In this document: positions 26,298 through 35,829 of the stretch, piece by piece
How positions within the stretch are numbered: the first letter of the stretch is position 1
Layout of the letters: each line of letters begins with the position of its first letter
Translations under genes and position numbers: made by a program
Notes under the pieces: generated by a model
Databases searched by the model: none
What the model was told of the DNA's origin: nothing
What the model saw: the letters and a program-made list of their open reading frames with translations, nothing else
Source: Ornithinibacillus salinisoli
GTDB taxonomy: Bacteria > Bacillota > Bacilli > Bacillales > Amphibacillaceae
Strand: one strand, 5' to 3'
Assembly (NCBI RefSeq): GCF_042682545.1
Contig: NZ_JBHUHQ010000009.1
Length of the DNA stretch: 64,000 bases

Positions 26298-27296
26298 ATG
26301 GAATCAGAATCACCGCTCCTGGAAGTGAAGAATTTACATACACATTTTTTTACCAAGGCAGGCGTTGTCAAAGCGGTAGATGGTGTTAATTTTGATATTA
26401 AACCAGGTGAAACATTAGGTATTGTTGGGGAATCCGGTTCGGGAAAGAGCATAACTGCCATGTCGATTTTAGGATTAGTCCCATCTCCTCCTGGAAAAAT
26501 TGTTGATGGTGAAATTCTCTTCAAAGGGGAAAACCTTGTTCATAAGTCGGAAAAGCAGATGCGGAAAATCCGAGGAAAAGAGATTTCAATGGTATTTCAG
26601 GATCCAATGACATCTTTAAATCCTGTGTTCACGGTTGAAAAGCAGATGATAGAGACTATTCTTGCGCATGAAAGTATTTCAAAAAATCAAGCAAGGAACC
26701 GGGCATTGGAATTACTAAATCTAGTTGGGATTCCCGATCCAAAAAATCGGTTAAAAAATTATCCGCACGAGTTTAGTGGTGGGATGCGACAACGTGTCAT
26801 GATTGCCATGGCTTTATCCTGTAATCCTTCGGTGCTTATTGCGGATGAACCAACAACTGCACTGGATGTAACGATTCAGGCGCAAATACTTGAATTATTC
26901 AAAAAGATGCAACAGGAAATGGACATGGCTGTGATAATGATTACTCATGATTTAGGTGTTGTCACAGAGGTATGTGATCGCGTAATGGTTATGTATGCCG
27001 GGAAACCTGTAGAGTATACGGAAACGAAAAAACTTTTTGATCATGGGAAACACCCTTACACGCTGGGATTAATGAATTCAATTCCCAAAATAACTCCAGA
27101 GAAAATAAAGCTGGAAGCGATTGAAGGATTTCCGCCTAATTTAAGTGACTTACCAAAGGGATGTAGCTTCGCACCAAGATGTAAGCATGCAATGGATAGC
27201 TGCCTAACAATTGATCCTAACTTTAAAGAAGTCGAGGATGACCATTTCGTTCGCTGTTTATTATATGAAGAAACCGAAAAGGCGGTAACACCATGA
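26298..27296 (+). CDS. appD: Oligopeptide/dipeptide ABC transporter ATPase (AppD/OppD-type)
   Basis: 332 residues. Walker A GESGSGKS, signature FSGGMRQRVMIAMAL and Walker B VLIADEPTTALD, followed by the OppD C-terminal Cys cluster (CSFAPRCKHAMDSC, VRCL) thought to bind an iron-sulfur cluster in the family. Its stop overlaps the next start by four bases. The order D-F-A-B-C matches the B. subtilis app operon, which is why I use app names; dpp- or opp-type substrates are possible. Confidence 0.85.
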   Translation: MESESPLLEVKNLHTHFFTKAGVVKAVDGVNFDIKPGETLGIVGESGSGKSITAMSILGLVPSPPGKIVDGEILFKGENLVHKSEKQMRKIRGKEISMVFQDPMTSLNPVFTVEKQMIETILAHESISKNQARNRALELLNLVGIPDPKNRLKNYPHEFSGGMRQRVMIAMALSCNPSVLIADEPTTALDVTIQAQILELFKKMQQEMDMAVIMITHDLGVVTEVCDRVMVMYAGKPVEYTETKKLFDHGKHPYTLGLMNSIPKITPEKIKLEAIEGFPPNLSDLPKGCSFAPRCKHAMDSCLTIDPNFKEVEDDHFVRCLLYEETEKAVTP

Positions 27297-28297
27297 GTAC
27301 ATTATTAGAATTGAAGAATATAAAAAAGCACTTTCCGTTAAAAAGTGAAAAGTTGCTATCAAGGGAAAAGCCTGTTTTAAAGGCTGTAGATGGGATTTCA
27401 TTATCTGTAAAGTCTGGTGAAACCCTAGGACTTGTTGGTGAAAGTGGTTGCGGAAAGTCAACTGCTGGAAGGCTTGCTCTTCGGTTGCTTGAACCAACTG
27501 CTGGGCAAATTATTTTTAAGGGTGAGGATATAACGGAGTTACGTGGTGAAAAGTTACGTAAGCTGCGAAAAGACATGCAAATTATCTTTCAGGATCCATA
27601 TGCATCCTTAAACCCAAGAAAAACGATCGAAAAGACGATTACAGAGCCAATGAAGATATTTGGTATACCGAAAGAAAAGCGAAAGAAAACCTTGGATCGG
27701 CTACTAAATGTTGTTGGACTAAGCTCCTACCATAAACACCGATATCCCCATGAATTTAGTGGGGGACAACGCCAACGGATCGGAATTGCTAGAGCATTGG
27801 CATTAGAGCCTGAATTAGTCATTTGTGATGAACCTGTTTCTGCTCTTGATGTATCCATTCAAGCGCAGGTTATTAATTTAATGGAAGATTTACAAAAAGA
27901 GTTTGATCTTACATATGTGTTTATCGCACATGACTTAAGTGTTGTCCATCATATTAGTGATCGTGTTGCGGTAATGTATTTAGGTTCGATTGTCGAGGTT
28001 GGTGATGCCCATGAAGTGTACCAAAATCCGAAACATCCATACACACAGGCGTTACTATCGGCGGTTCCAGAAGCTAATCCACAACAAGAAAAGCAGCGAA
28101 TTATATTAAAAGGCGACTTACCTTCACCAGCGAACCCACCAGAAGGTTGCAAGTTTCACACGAGATGTCCATTTGCTGAAGAAATCTGTCGCGTGCAGAA
28201 ACCTGCTCTTAAAAAAGTTTCAGAAAATGGACAAATTGCAGCCTGTCATTTTGTTAAGGAGGTGGTTGGCCCAGAAGCCACTGCTAATTTAAGCTAA
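27293..28297 (+). CDS. appF: Oligopeptide/dipeptide ABC transporter ATPase (AppF/OppF-type)
   Basis: 334 residues. Walker A GESGCGKSTAGR, LEPTAGQIIFKGEDI, signature FSGGQRQRIGIARAL and Walker B LVICDEPVSALD, with the OppF C-terminal cysteines (GCKFHTRCPFAEEICR and AACHF). It forms a heterodimer with the product of the preceding gene, to which it is coupled by a four-base overlap. Confidence 0.86.
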   Translation: MSTLLELKNIKKHFPLKSEKLLSREKPVLKAVDGISLSVKSGETLGLVGESGCGKSTAGRLALRLLEPTAGQIIFKGEDITELRGEKLRKLRKDMQIIFQDPYASLNPRKTIEKTITEPMKIFGIPKEKRKKTLDRLLNVVGLSSYHKHRYPHEFSGGQRQRIGIARALALEPELVICDEPVSALDVSIQAQVINLMEDLQKEFDLTYVFIAHDLSVVHHISDRVAVMYLGSIVEVGDAHEVYQNPKHPYTQALLSAVPEANPQQEKQRIILKGDLPSPANPPEGCKFHTRCPFAEEICRVQKPALKKVSENGQIAACHFVKEVVGPEATANLS

Positions 28298-28333
28298 TAT
28301 TTTTTCATTAACCAAAAACAAGGGGGAATTAAG

Positions 28334-29980
28334 TTGAAAAAACGTAATTTATTTTTTTTAATGACATTATTATTATCAATCATCTTGGTAATTAGTGCAT
28401 GTAGTGAAGATTCAGGTAACGATACTACTGACGATGATGGCGAAACTACTGACAGTGGTGATGATAATGGCGTAGAAGAAACTGGTGAGAAGAAGACACT
28501 TGTTTTCGGACGGGGTGCAGATTCTATTCAATTAGATCCGTCAAAAGTGACGGATGGAGAATCCATCTATGTAACGAACCAAATTTATGATACATTAGTT
28601 CGCTACGAAGAAGAGAGCACAGATGTTAAACCGGCACTTGCGACGGAATGGGAGCCAAGTGATGATGGTACTGTCTGGACATTTACGCTTCGTGATGATG
28701 TGAAATTCCATGATGGAACAGATTTTACAGCTGAAGACGTTGTGTTTAACTTCGAACGCTGGGCAACCTCAGCAGAATATATTTACTATGGTTACATGTT
28801 TGGTGCTTCTGAAGATGACCTAGGTGGAATTATTGAGAAGGTTGAAGCAATAGGAGATTATGAGGTTCAATTTACCCTTTCAGAACCAAATGCGCCGTTT
28901 CTTCAAACATTAGCAATGCCACCATTTGGAATTGCTAGTCCAACAGCTGTTGAAGAACATGGAGAAGATTACTTTAAAAATCCTGTTGGTACTGGTCCAT
29001 TTGTATTTGAAGAATGGATACCAGATGATACCATTACCGTTACAAAAAATGAGGACTATTTTGGAGAAGTAGCGAAAGTAGATGAAGTAGTTTTCCGTGT
29101 AATTCCTGATAATGGAGCAAGATTCTTAGAATTACAGTCAGGAACGATTGATTTAATGATGGGATTAAACCCACAGGACATTCAGATAGCAGAAGGTGAA
29201 GAAAACCTACAAATTATTCGCAGACCTTCTATGAACGTAGCGTATATGGCATTTAATACGGATAAGGAAGGGCCGATGTCTGATAAGTTAGTACGTCAGG
29301 CGATCAATTTGGCAATTGATAAAGATGAATTGATTACCTTGTACGAGGGGATTGGAAAAGCGGCTAAAAACCCAATACCACCTTCTTTATGGGGATATAA
29401 CGATGATGTAGAAGATTATGGCTATGATGTTGAAGAGGCAAAAGCATTGCTTGCTGAAGCTGGGTATGCAGATGGGTTTGAAATTACACTTAATACATTC
29501 TCAAATCCAAGACCTTATATGCCGCAACCAAAAGTAACTGCTCAAGCTATTCAAGAAATGTTAAAAGCTGTAAACATCAATGTAGAAATTGTTGAAAGTG
29601 ATTGGGATACGCATTTATCCGTTACTGAAAATGGCGAACATGATATGGCATTCTTAGGCTGGACTGGCGATAACGGTGACCCTGATAACTTTATGTATGT
29701 GTTGTTAGATAAAGATAATGCAAAAGTAGGTTCTGCAGGAAACATTGCTTTTTATAAGAGTGATGAAGTCCATGACTTATTAAAAGCTGCACAAGTTGAA
29801 ATGGATCAAGACAAACGTACAGAGCTATATCTAGACGCGCAAGAATTGATTCACGAAGATGCACCATGGTTCCCAATCGCACATACAACACCACCATTAG
29901 CTGCCAAGAGCGGTGTTGTGGATTATGTGCCACATCCAACTGGAAGTGAACCTTTTAACCTATTAGATATTCAAGAATAG
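28334..29980 (+). CDS. appA: Peptide-binding lipoprotein (AppA/DppE-type)
   Basis: 548 residues, family 5 extracellular solute-binding protein. The signal peptide ends in a lipobox (VISAC, Cys23), then an acidic Asp/Thr/Gly spacer. Typical motifs are DGTVWTFTLRDDVKFHDGTD, FTAEDVVFNFERW, NPVGTGPFVFEEW and a C-terminal DAQELIHEDAPWFPI. The start is TTG with AGGGGGAATT before it. It delivers peptides to the AppB/AppC-type permease. Confidence 0.9.
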   Translation: MKKRNLFFLMTLLLSIILVISACSEDSGNDTTDDDGETTDSGDDNGVEETGEKKTLVFGRGADSIQLDPSKVTDGESIYVTNQIYDTLVRYEEESTDVKPALATEWEPSDDGTVWTFTLRDDVKFHDGTDFTAEDVVFNFERWATSAEYIYYGYMFGASEDDLGGIIEKVEAIGDYEVQFTLSEPNAPFLQTLAMPPFGIASPTAVEEHGEDYFKNPVGTGPFVFEEWIPDDTITVTKNEDYFGEVAKVDEVVFRVIPDNGARFLELQSGTIDLMMGLNPQDIQIAEGEENLQIIRRPSMNVAYMAFNTDKEGPMSDKLVRQAINLAIDKDELITLYEGIGKAAKNPIPPSLWGYNDDVEDYGYDVEEAKALLAEAGYADGFEITLNTFSNPRPYMPQPKVTAQAIQEMLKAVNINVEIVESDWDTHLSVTENGEHDMAFLGWTGDNGDPDNFMYVLLDKDNAKVGSAGNIAFYKSDEVHDLLKAAQVEMDQDKRTELYLDAQELIHEDAPWFPIAHTTPPLAAKSGVVDYVPHPTGSEPFNLLDIQE

Positions 29981-30003
29981 ATTTTTAAATGGAGAATGAA
30001 TGT

Positions 30004-30041
30004 GGATGTCCAAAATGGGATACAAAAATCCGTGGGCATCC
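30004..30041 (+). terminator. Intercistronic hairpin after the binding protein gene
   Basis: GGATGTCC (30004-30011) pairs with GGGCATCC (30034-30041). There is no T-run. Such hairpins often stabilise the abundant binding-protein mRNA. Confidence 0.4.
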
Positions 30042-30074
30042 TCATGATTTCCTGCTAAACGGAGGAATGCAACC

Positions 30075-31079
30075 ATGCTAAAATACATTGTTAGAAGACT
30101 ATTGATGCTAATCCCCGTGCTAATTGGTGTCTCCATACTTACCTTTTCTCTCATTCATTTAATCCCTGGAGATCCAGCTCGAAGTATGCTTGGCGAAAAG
30201 GCAACTGAAGATCAATTAGAAGCGTTACGTCAAGAATTAGGTCTTAATGACCCGTATATATTGCAATATGGTAGATTTCTAAGTGATATCGTTCGAGGTG
30301 ATTTGGGGGAATCAATCCAATCAAAAGAAAGCATTGCGACAGAGTTGTTACAAAAGTTACCAGCAACAGTTGAATTGACAATTTTTGCTATGATCTTAGC
30401 AATTGTAATAGGTGTACTAGCTGGAGTTATTGCTGCTGTAAAACAATACTCGTGGTTCGATAATATTAGTATGACTGGTGCGCTGTTTGGGGTGTCCATG
30501 CCTATATTTTGGTTAGGGTTGATGATGATTTTGCTCTTCTCCGTTACATTAAATTTTTTACCTCCTTCTGGGCGATTAACAACTGGAATGGAATTACATA
30601 CGATCACCAATTTTTATTTGTTAGATAGTATATTGACTTGGAATTGGGCAGCATTTAAAGATGTGTTTATACATTTACTAATGCCTGGGATAGCACTTGG
30701 AACGATACCTATGGCTATTATCGCTCGTATGACAAGATCAAGTATGCTGGAAGTCATGAAGCAAGATTATATTCGAACAGCAAATGCAAAGGGATTGAAA
30801 AAGCCAATTATCATTTTTCAACACGCCTTAAAAAATGCATCCCTACCTGTATTGACAGTTATTGGATTGCAATTTGGCTTATTACTAGGTGGAGCTGTGT
30901 TAACAGAAACAATCTTTTCTTGGCCTGGAATCGGTCGATATGTATATTTAGCTGTACTTGGACGTGACTATCCAGTCGTACAGAGCACGATTTTAATAAT
31001 TGCATTGATATTTGTTCTCGTTAATTTAATAACGGACATCTTATACAAATATGCTGATCCGCGAATAAAGTATGAATAA
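30075..31079 (+). CDS. appB: Peptide ABC transporter permease (AppB/DppB-type)
   Basis: 334 residues, six predicted membrane helices. It has the DppB-type start MLKYIVRRLLMLIPVLIGVS, the HLIPGDPARSMLG segment, and the coupling EAA loop RSSMLEVMKQDYIRTANAKG. GGAGGAATGCAACC precedes the ATG. It pairs with the next permease. Confidence 0.88.
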   Translation: MLKYIVRRLLMLIPVLIGVSILTFSLIHLIPGDPARSMLGEKATEDQLEALRQELGLNDPYILQYGRFLSDIVRGDLGESIQSKESIATELLQKLPATVELTIFAMILAIVIGVLAGVIAAVKQYSWFDNISMTGALFGVSMPIFWLGLMMILLFSVTLNFLPPSGRLTTGMELHTITNFYLLDSILTWNWAAFKDVFIHLLMPGIALGTIPMAIIARMTRSSMLEVMKQDYIRTANAKGLKKPIIIFQHALKNASLPVLTVIGLQFGLLLGGAVLTETIFSWPGIGRYVYLAVLGRDYPVVQSTILIIALIFVLVNLITDILYKYADPRIKYE

Positions 31080-31158
31080 TCGCAGGAAAACGGAGTGAGC
31101 TAGCCTACACAGCTAGACAAACTAAATGCAGGAAGACTATAGAAAGGATGTGCGCCTT

Positions 31159-32067
31159 TTGTCACTTCAACCAAATCCTACTCCAAACCCGAACACGGTG
31201 GAAATAACCAAACCAATAAAAAAGCCGAGGGGTTTATGGCTTGATGCGTTTTTACGTATTGTAAAAAGCAAAACATCATTAATCGGGCTGTGTATTATTC
31301 TGATTTTATTTATAACAGCTTTATTAGCACCATTTATTGCAACACATGATCCAACAACACAATTGATTACTAATCGATATCAGCCCCCATCTGGAGAGCA
31401 TCTCCTTGGCACCGATGAATTAGGTCGGGATATCTTTAGCCGAATTGTTTATGGAACGCGTATATCCATCCAAATTGGGGTCATTGCTGTAGGAATCTCC
31501 ATGATTATTGGTGTTACGTTAGGTGCTGTTGCCGGTTATTTCGGTCGCTGGATTGATCAAATCATCATGCGAATTATTGATGTTATGATGGCATTTCCTA
31601 GTATTCTTTTAGCAATCGCACTTGTGGCAGTTTTAGGGCCAAACTTACGAAATGCTATGATTGCAGTTGGCATAGTTGGAATTCCCCAATTTGCTAGAAT
31701 TGTTCGTTCAGCTGTTTTGTCTGTTAAGGAAACAGAGTTTGTTGAAGCTGCTAGATCAATCGGTGGAAAGCATGGAAGGATATTAATGAGTCATGTGTTA
31801 CCGAATAGTTTGGCGCCGATTATTGTCCAAACAACATTGGGTATTGGTACAGCCATTCTTGATGCTGCCGGTTTAAGCTTTCTTGGATTAGGGGCTCAGC
31901 CACCCACACCAGAATGGGGAGCGATGCTAAGTGATGGACGTAATGCATTGCAAATTGCTCCATGGGTTATAACATTTCCGGGATTAGCAATCTTCTTCGT
32001 TGTATTAGGATTTAACTTATTTGGAGATGGATTGCGAGATGCCTTAGATCCAAGATTGAAAGAATAA
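31159..32067 (+). CDS. appC: Peptide ABC transporter permease (AppC/DppC-type)
   Basis: About 302 residues. One N-terminal helix (SLIGLCIILILFITALLAPF), a HLLGTDELGRDIFSRIVYG segment typical of DppC, then five helices and the EAA loop ETEFVEAARSIGG. An upstream ATG at 31126 has no ribosome site; AAAGGATG sits about ten bases before the TTG at 31159, which I prefer. Last gene of the permease operon, followed by a terminator. Confidence 0.87.
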   Translation: MSLQPNPTPNPNTVEITKPIKKPRGLWLDAFLRIVKSKTSLIGLCIILILFITALLAPFIATHDPTTQLITNRYQPPSGEHLLGTDELGRDIFSRIVYGTRISIQIGVIAVGISMIIGVTLGAVAGYFGRWIDQIIMRIIDVMMAFPSILLAIALVAVLGPNLRNAMIAVGIVGIPQFARIVRSAVLSVKETEFVEAARSIGGKHGRILMSHVLPNSLAPIIVQTTLGIGTAILDAAGLSFLGLGAQPPTPEWGAMLSDGRNALQIAPWVITFPGLAIFFVVLGFNLFGDGLRDALDPRLKE

Positions 32068-32098
32068 TGACATTTCTGATAAATTTATAGTATCATAG

Positions 32099-32128
32099 AG
32101 GATAAAGCAAAAGCTTTATCCTTTTTTT
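32099..32128 (+). terminator. Terminator of the peptide permease operon
   Basis: AGGATAAAGC (32099-32108) pairs with GCTTTATCCT (32113-32122) around AAAA, followed by seven T. Confidence 0.9.
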
Positions 32129-32157
32129 GATGTAAAAATTAGGAGGTGTTTATTTTC

Positions 32158-32748
32158 TTGAAGAAATATCTACCCGTATTAATTTGTCTGTTTTTTGCTA
32201 TCATCTTACTGGTGATTGCATTAGGTCAGACGAATGCTTCCAACATAAACACCTACCCAAATTTACCCGCGCCGATTGGGGATGAAAAAATTCTAATCAC
32301 ATCTGCAGGACAAGCTGTTGAGTCTGCAATTATGCAAACCATCTCAGAGGATCTTAACCTCGAAGCGGATTATCGACCACGTGCTTTAGCAACCGATTTA
32401 TATGACTATCGGACTGTCGTCATTGCAATTGGTTATAGTACAAATGGCTTGGCTCAAACAACAAGGTCCTTTCAAGAAGAGATGACTCGTGTAAAACAAT
32501 TGATGCTGGAAGCTGATAGAAGGGAAATACCAGTCGTTTTGATTAATCTTTCCGGAGCACTACGGGAAGATGACCAAACTTGGAAACTAGCTGAACTTAC
32601 GATTCCACATGCAACGTATTTTATTGGGTTGGACACAACGAAACAAACCGAAAAACTATTTAAATTACTTAAAAGGCACCATGTTCCAACTACACTAGTG
32701 AATCAACTCGATGACATACATACTCCATTAAACTCAGTTTTCCGTTAA
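32158..32748 (+). CDS. Exported DUF6305-like protein beside a two-component system
   Basis: 196 residues. An N-terminal hydrophobic segment (LPVLICLFFAIILLVIALGQ) acts as signal or anchor, and the rest is an alpha/beta domain with GDEKILITSAGQAVESAIMQ and TVVIAIGYSTNGLAQT, ending in a PVVLINLSGALRED strand. The layout resembles proteins named DUF6305; this is not certain. The TTG at 32158 has AGGAGGTG nine bases before it. It lies in the same direction as a histidine kinase and may be its ligand sensor. Confidence 0.6.
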   Translation: MKKYLPVLICLFFAIILLVIALGQTNASNINTYPNLPAPIGDEKILITSAGQAVESAIMQTISEDLNLEADYRPRALATDLYDYRTVVIAIGYSTNGLAQTTRSFQEEMTRVKQLMLEADRREIPVVLINLSGALREDDQTWKLAELTIPHATYFIGLDTTKQTEKLFKLLKRHHVPTTLVNQLDDIHTPLNSVFR

Positions 32749-32784
32749 CATTCTTTTCTATGGCAGGAAGTTTGGGGGGATACC

Positions 32785-34182
32785 ATGTTGAAAGAGAATA
32801 GGAATTCCATCATAATCTTCGTGGGGTTCAGCTTGATCACTTACGGATTAGCATTTCCATCCTTTGTAGATGAATGGTCCGTCTTTATTATGGATTATAT
32901 CCAAGGCAGTATATTACAGCTAGATAGTGGAAGGCTCGTAGTTACATCCTTTGCGTATATTGCTAAATATGTCCTCCTTTTCTTTTTTATTTATTTTGGA
33001 GCAATGCTTGTCGCATCTGCTTTGGCCAAGGATCTGGATAGTTTAAGTTTTCCTTTCATATTTATTACTCTCACTATACTAGTGATTCTTTTATACAATT
33101 ACGTTTACAATGAAAACTTTTCCTATTTGGGGCATATGATTATACTTGGCATTGTCTTGCTTCTACAGCTTTATATTCCGAAACAGAAGCATTTTTATAT
33201 CATTTTTTCTATTATTCTATTTCTAACACTAGTAGCGGTTCATTGGATTCATTTAATCCCTGCTCTAACTCGTTTTGGATTTGGCTCCAATGATCTAGCA
33301 TTAAGTATAAAAATAGCTGATCACTATTTAACTAATAATAATTTACTTAACACGCTATCAACAATATTTTTTCTGGTCTTTTTGGTAATCGCTATTATTT
33401 TGACATTTCTTATTCATTTAGTGAACAAACAACTTCATACTTTTAAAAAGTACCAAGAGCGTGAGGAAGAATTAAAGGAAACTCAAATTGCGCTGGTAGA
33501 ATCAACGGTTTACCAAGAAATCAATATGCTAGTACATGATTTAAAAACCCCATTGGTGACCTTAGAAGGACTTATTTCATTACTTGAGATGAAAATGCAA
33601 CATGTTAAAGACGAGCAGACACCTCCTGCTTATTTCAGTCGATTAAGCCAAGCGATTCAAAAAATGAATGATATGATATCGGAGATTCTGTATGAAGATA
33701 TAAAGCGATATATCTCAGTAGATGAATTAGTAGAATACGTTATAAGTCATCTCAGCTTGAATGAGCAACAAATTAAATTGAGAATTGAGATAGAAGAAAA
33801 CTTACCCTTATTGTTTATTAATAAAATTCGATTTTCAAGGGCGATTTCCAATCTACTAGAAAATGCCATTACATCTTTTGCTGGAAAAAAAGGATATATT
33901 CATATTCATGTCAAAAATATAAGTCATCGAGTTTTGTTTAGAATTGAGGATAATGGGCCAGGGATACGATCATCTCATTTAGAAAATATATGGCGGGATG
34001 GGTTCAGCACAAGAAATTCATCTGGTCTTGGATTATCTTTTGTTAAACGTATTGTCGAAAATCATGGTGGAGAGATATCAGTGAATAGCATTCCAGGGAG
34101 TTACACGCAAATGAATATTCTACTTCCAATCCATAAAGAAGGTGAAAAAGTTAATGAGTACGACAATCTTAATCGTGGATGA
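32785..34182 (+). CDS. Membrane sensor histidine kinase
   Basis: 465 residues. About seven membrane helices fill residues 8-215, then a coiled coil leads to the phosphoacceptor box VHDLKTPLVTLEG (His251), N-box SRAISNLLENAITSF, G1 box RIEDNGPGI and G2 box SSGLGLSFVK. It should phosphorylate the response regulator whose start overlaps its last 29 bases. No separate extracytoplasmic domain is seen, so the signal may be sensed in the membrane or through the exported neighbour. Confidence 0.85.
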   Translation: MLKENRNSIIIFVGFSLITYGLAFPSFVDEWSVFIMDYIQGSILQLDSGRLVVTSFAYIAKYVLLFFFIYFGAMLVASALAKDLDSLSFPFIFITLTILVILLYNYVYNENFSYLGHMIILGIVLLLQLYIPKQKHFYIIFSIILFLTLVAVHWIHLIPALTRFGFGSNDLALSIKIADHYLTNNNLLNTLSTIFFLVFLVIAIILTFLIHLVNKQLHTFKKYQEREEELKETQIALVESTVYQEINMLVHDLKTPLVTLEGLISLLEMKMQHVKDEQTPPAYFSRLSQAIQKMNDMISEILYEDIKRYISVDELVEYVISHLSLNEQQIKLRIEIEENLPLLFINKIRFSRAISNLLENAITSFAGKKGYIHIHVKNISHRVLFRIEDNGPGIRSSHLENIWRDGFSTRNSSGLGLSFVKRIVENHGGEISVNSIPGSYTQMNILLPIHKEGEKVNEYDNLNRG

Positions 34183-34765
34183 TAACGAATCGATTCGATT
34201 TACGCTAAAGGAAATATGTACGTACGCTAGCTGGGAGGTTATCGAGGCTTCTACTGGTAGAGAAGCGGTTGAACTATTACAAAAAATGACACCTGACCTC
34301 GTTTTACTTGATTACCATATTCCTGATTGGGATGGAATGAAGACAACCAAGGAGATGCGCATACATAATTCACATATACCAATTATTATTTTAACCATTG
34401 ATGAGCGGCAAGAAGTCGCAAATTCCTTTATAGAAGCAGGGGCTACTGATTTTGCGTTGAAGCCGATTAAAGCACCAGATCTTATCTCAAGAATTAGATT
34501 AAATTTAAAAGTTGGTAAATTGACAGATCATCCACAAAATGCATTTGTGGAAAAGGGAATTAAGCATGAAACACTGATGTCCATTAAAAATTTTCTCTTA
34601 CAACGTGAAGAAGCTACGACCATTGATGAAATACAAAATGCGCTACCCATTGCATATCAAACCGTTCACCGATATTTAAATTATTTGGAGGGTAAAGGTG
34701 AGGTTGAAATCGAAACACTATACGGAAAAAAAGGTAGGCCGAAAAATCGATATAGGCTGATGTGA
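34154..34765 (+). CDS. Response regulator with C-terminal winged-helix output
   Basis: 203 residues. Receiver domain 1-115: acidic pair DDNES, phosphorylation site Asp53 in LVLLDYHIPDWDG, Lys104 in FALKPIK. The C-terminal part (140-203) has TIDEIQNALPIAYQTVHRYL, a helix-turn-helix of the CitB/DcuR type, and a KKGRPKNRYRL wing. An in-frame GTG at 34142 is rejected because AAGGTG precedes the ATG at 34154. No obvious target operon directly follows. Confidence 0.85.
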   Translation: MSTTILIVDDNESIRFTLKEICTYASWEVIEASTGREAVELLQKMTPDLVLLDYHIPDWDGMKTTKEMRIHNSHIPIIILTIDERQEVANSFIEAGATDFALKPIKAPDLISRIRLNLKVGKLTDHPQNAFVEKGIKHETLMSIKNFLLQREEATTIDEIQNALPIAYQTVHRYLNYLEGKGEVEIETLYGKKGRPKNRYRLM

Positions 34766-34825
34766 AGAGGAAGTAACAAAATAGATTGATATATTTTGAA
34801 AAGCTGGGACAAAAGTGTTTTAGTC

Positions 34826-34891
34826 AAAGAAAAATCCAAACTATGATTCGAAATTCTTCAGTAGAAATTGAATTAGTTTGGATTTTTCTTT
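34826..34891 (+). terminator. Long hairpin terminator after the two-component system
   Basis: A 17-bp stem (34826-34842 with 34875-34891) and a T-rich tail. An AAGCTGGGACAAAA motif at 34801 lies in front, of a kind seen in other intergenic repeats of this family. Confidence 0.75.
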
Positions 34892-34919
34892 TTGTTGTTT
34901 TTGTACTTTGTTGTTAACC

Positions 34920-35404
34920 ATACATAAACTGCGCATTAACAGCACAGCAACGTGATATCCGCTTCGGACAGTCGCTTTCCGCAAGGGAACTTCTTGAATT
35001 ACGCTTCTTTGTTCCCTTGCGCCGAGGAAGCATGCTTCGGAGCGAAACTGGAAGACGCAGGCGCATCTGCGGGTCTTTAGGCTCGTGCTGTTCCCGCATG
35101 ACAATTGTTTTCGGTGGGTCGAGTAATCGCAGGCCCAAGAAAAGCTACGGTAGCATTGCATCGCACGCAGAAAATTGGTTTTTATTTTCAAGGAGTCAAC
35201 TGCCCTACGCTCCAATCACTGAATACAGGACCGATCATAGCGAAGGAAATACACGGAGACTCCTGCGGGAAAGCGAAGACGCTGAGACCCCACAGCGAGC
35301 GTTCTTTGCGAGTGAGGAGGCTCAGTGCGAGCCCGCGGAAAGCGTAGTGTATTTCTGTAGCGGTATTCAGAGTAATATGTTACTGCGCATTTTACATCAA
35401 CTAA
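34920..35404. repeat. Dispersed palindromic repeat, copy B (about 485 bp)
   Basis: The unit starts TACATAAACTGCGC and ends GCGCATTTTACATCAACTA, as in copy A. Inside are two oppositely oriented GC-rich arms, one with TTCCCGCATGA/TTTCCGCAAGGG (about 34960-35100) and one with GACTCCTGCGGGAAAGCG to AGCCCGCGGAAAGCG (about 35250-35380). The open frames here on both strands are palindrome artefacts. It is 0.9 kb from the two-component genes and 0.4 kb from the DeoR gene. Confidence 0.8.
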
Positions 35405-35506
35405 GAATGAAGATCTTACCGTTGGAAAAGTAACATTCTAAACTACTTAACGTATACTCGTTCGTCTCTAGTGTTGAAAATTTTAGTTATGCCCCACCTT
35501 CATTTT

Positions 35507-35542
35507 AAGACCGTTTTGGATTAAATCCAATGCGGTCTTTTT
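35507..35542 (+). terminator. Hairpin terminator downstream of repeat copy B
   Basis: AAGACCG...TTGGA (35507-35520) pairs with TCCAA...CGGTCTT (35526-35539) with one mismatch, then TTTTT. No gene ends just before it. The bases from here to the promoter at 35748 hold nothing that I recognise. Confidence 0.55.
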
Positions 35543-35747
35543 GATGTCTTTTATTCATATTGTGCATTTTTAACTCTGGTTGTTTAATTTTAACAAGAGA
35601 CTTATGTTTGATTGATAAAAAGATTTATATAGACGGAGAAGCGATATAAACTATTGGTATAAAAGGGTTTCATTAACTGCTAAATAGAAATATTCAATTG
35701 AAATTTATAATTTTTGAGAAGTCTCACTAATTTTTTAATAAAAAATA

Positions 35748-35776
35748 TTGACATATTCAAACTAATCGAACATAAT
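35748..35776 (+). promoter_or_regulatory. SigA-type promoter of the deoR-pdxA2-tct operon
   Basis: TTGACA (35748-35753), a 17-base spacer and CATAAT (35771-35776), about 50 bases upstream of the DeoR-family gene. Confidence 0.7.
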
Positions 35777-35829
35777 ATAACACAATGGATGTTTAAAGAT
35801 AACAAATATTGTGAGTGAGTTGATCCTTT

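Noticed and set aside
34841..35433. Frames of 74-138 codons on both strands
   Set aside because: They lie in repeat copy B, without ribosome sites, and encode Arg/Ser-rich sequence typical of GC-rich repeats.
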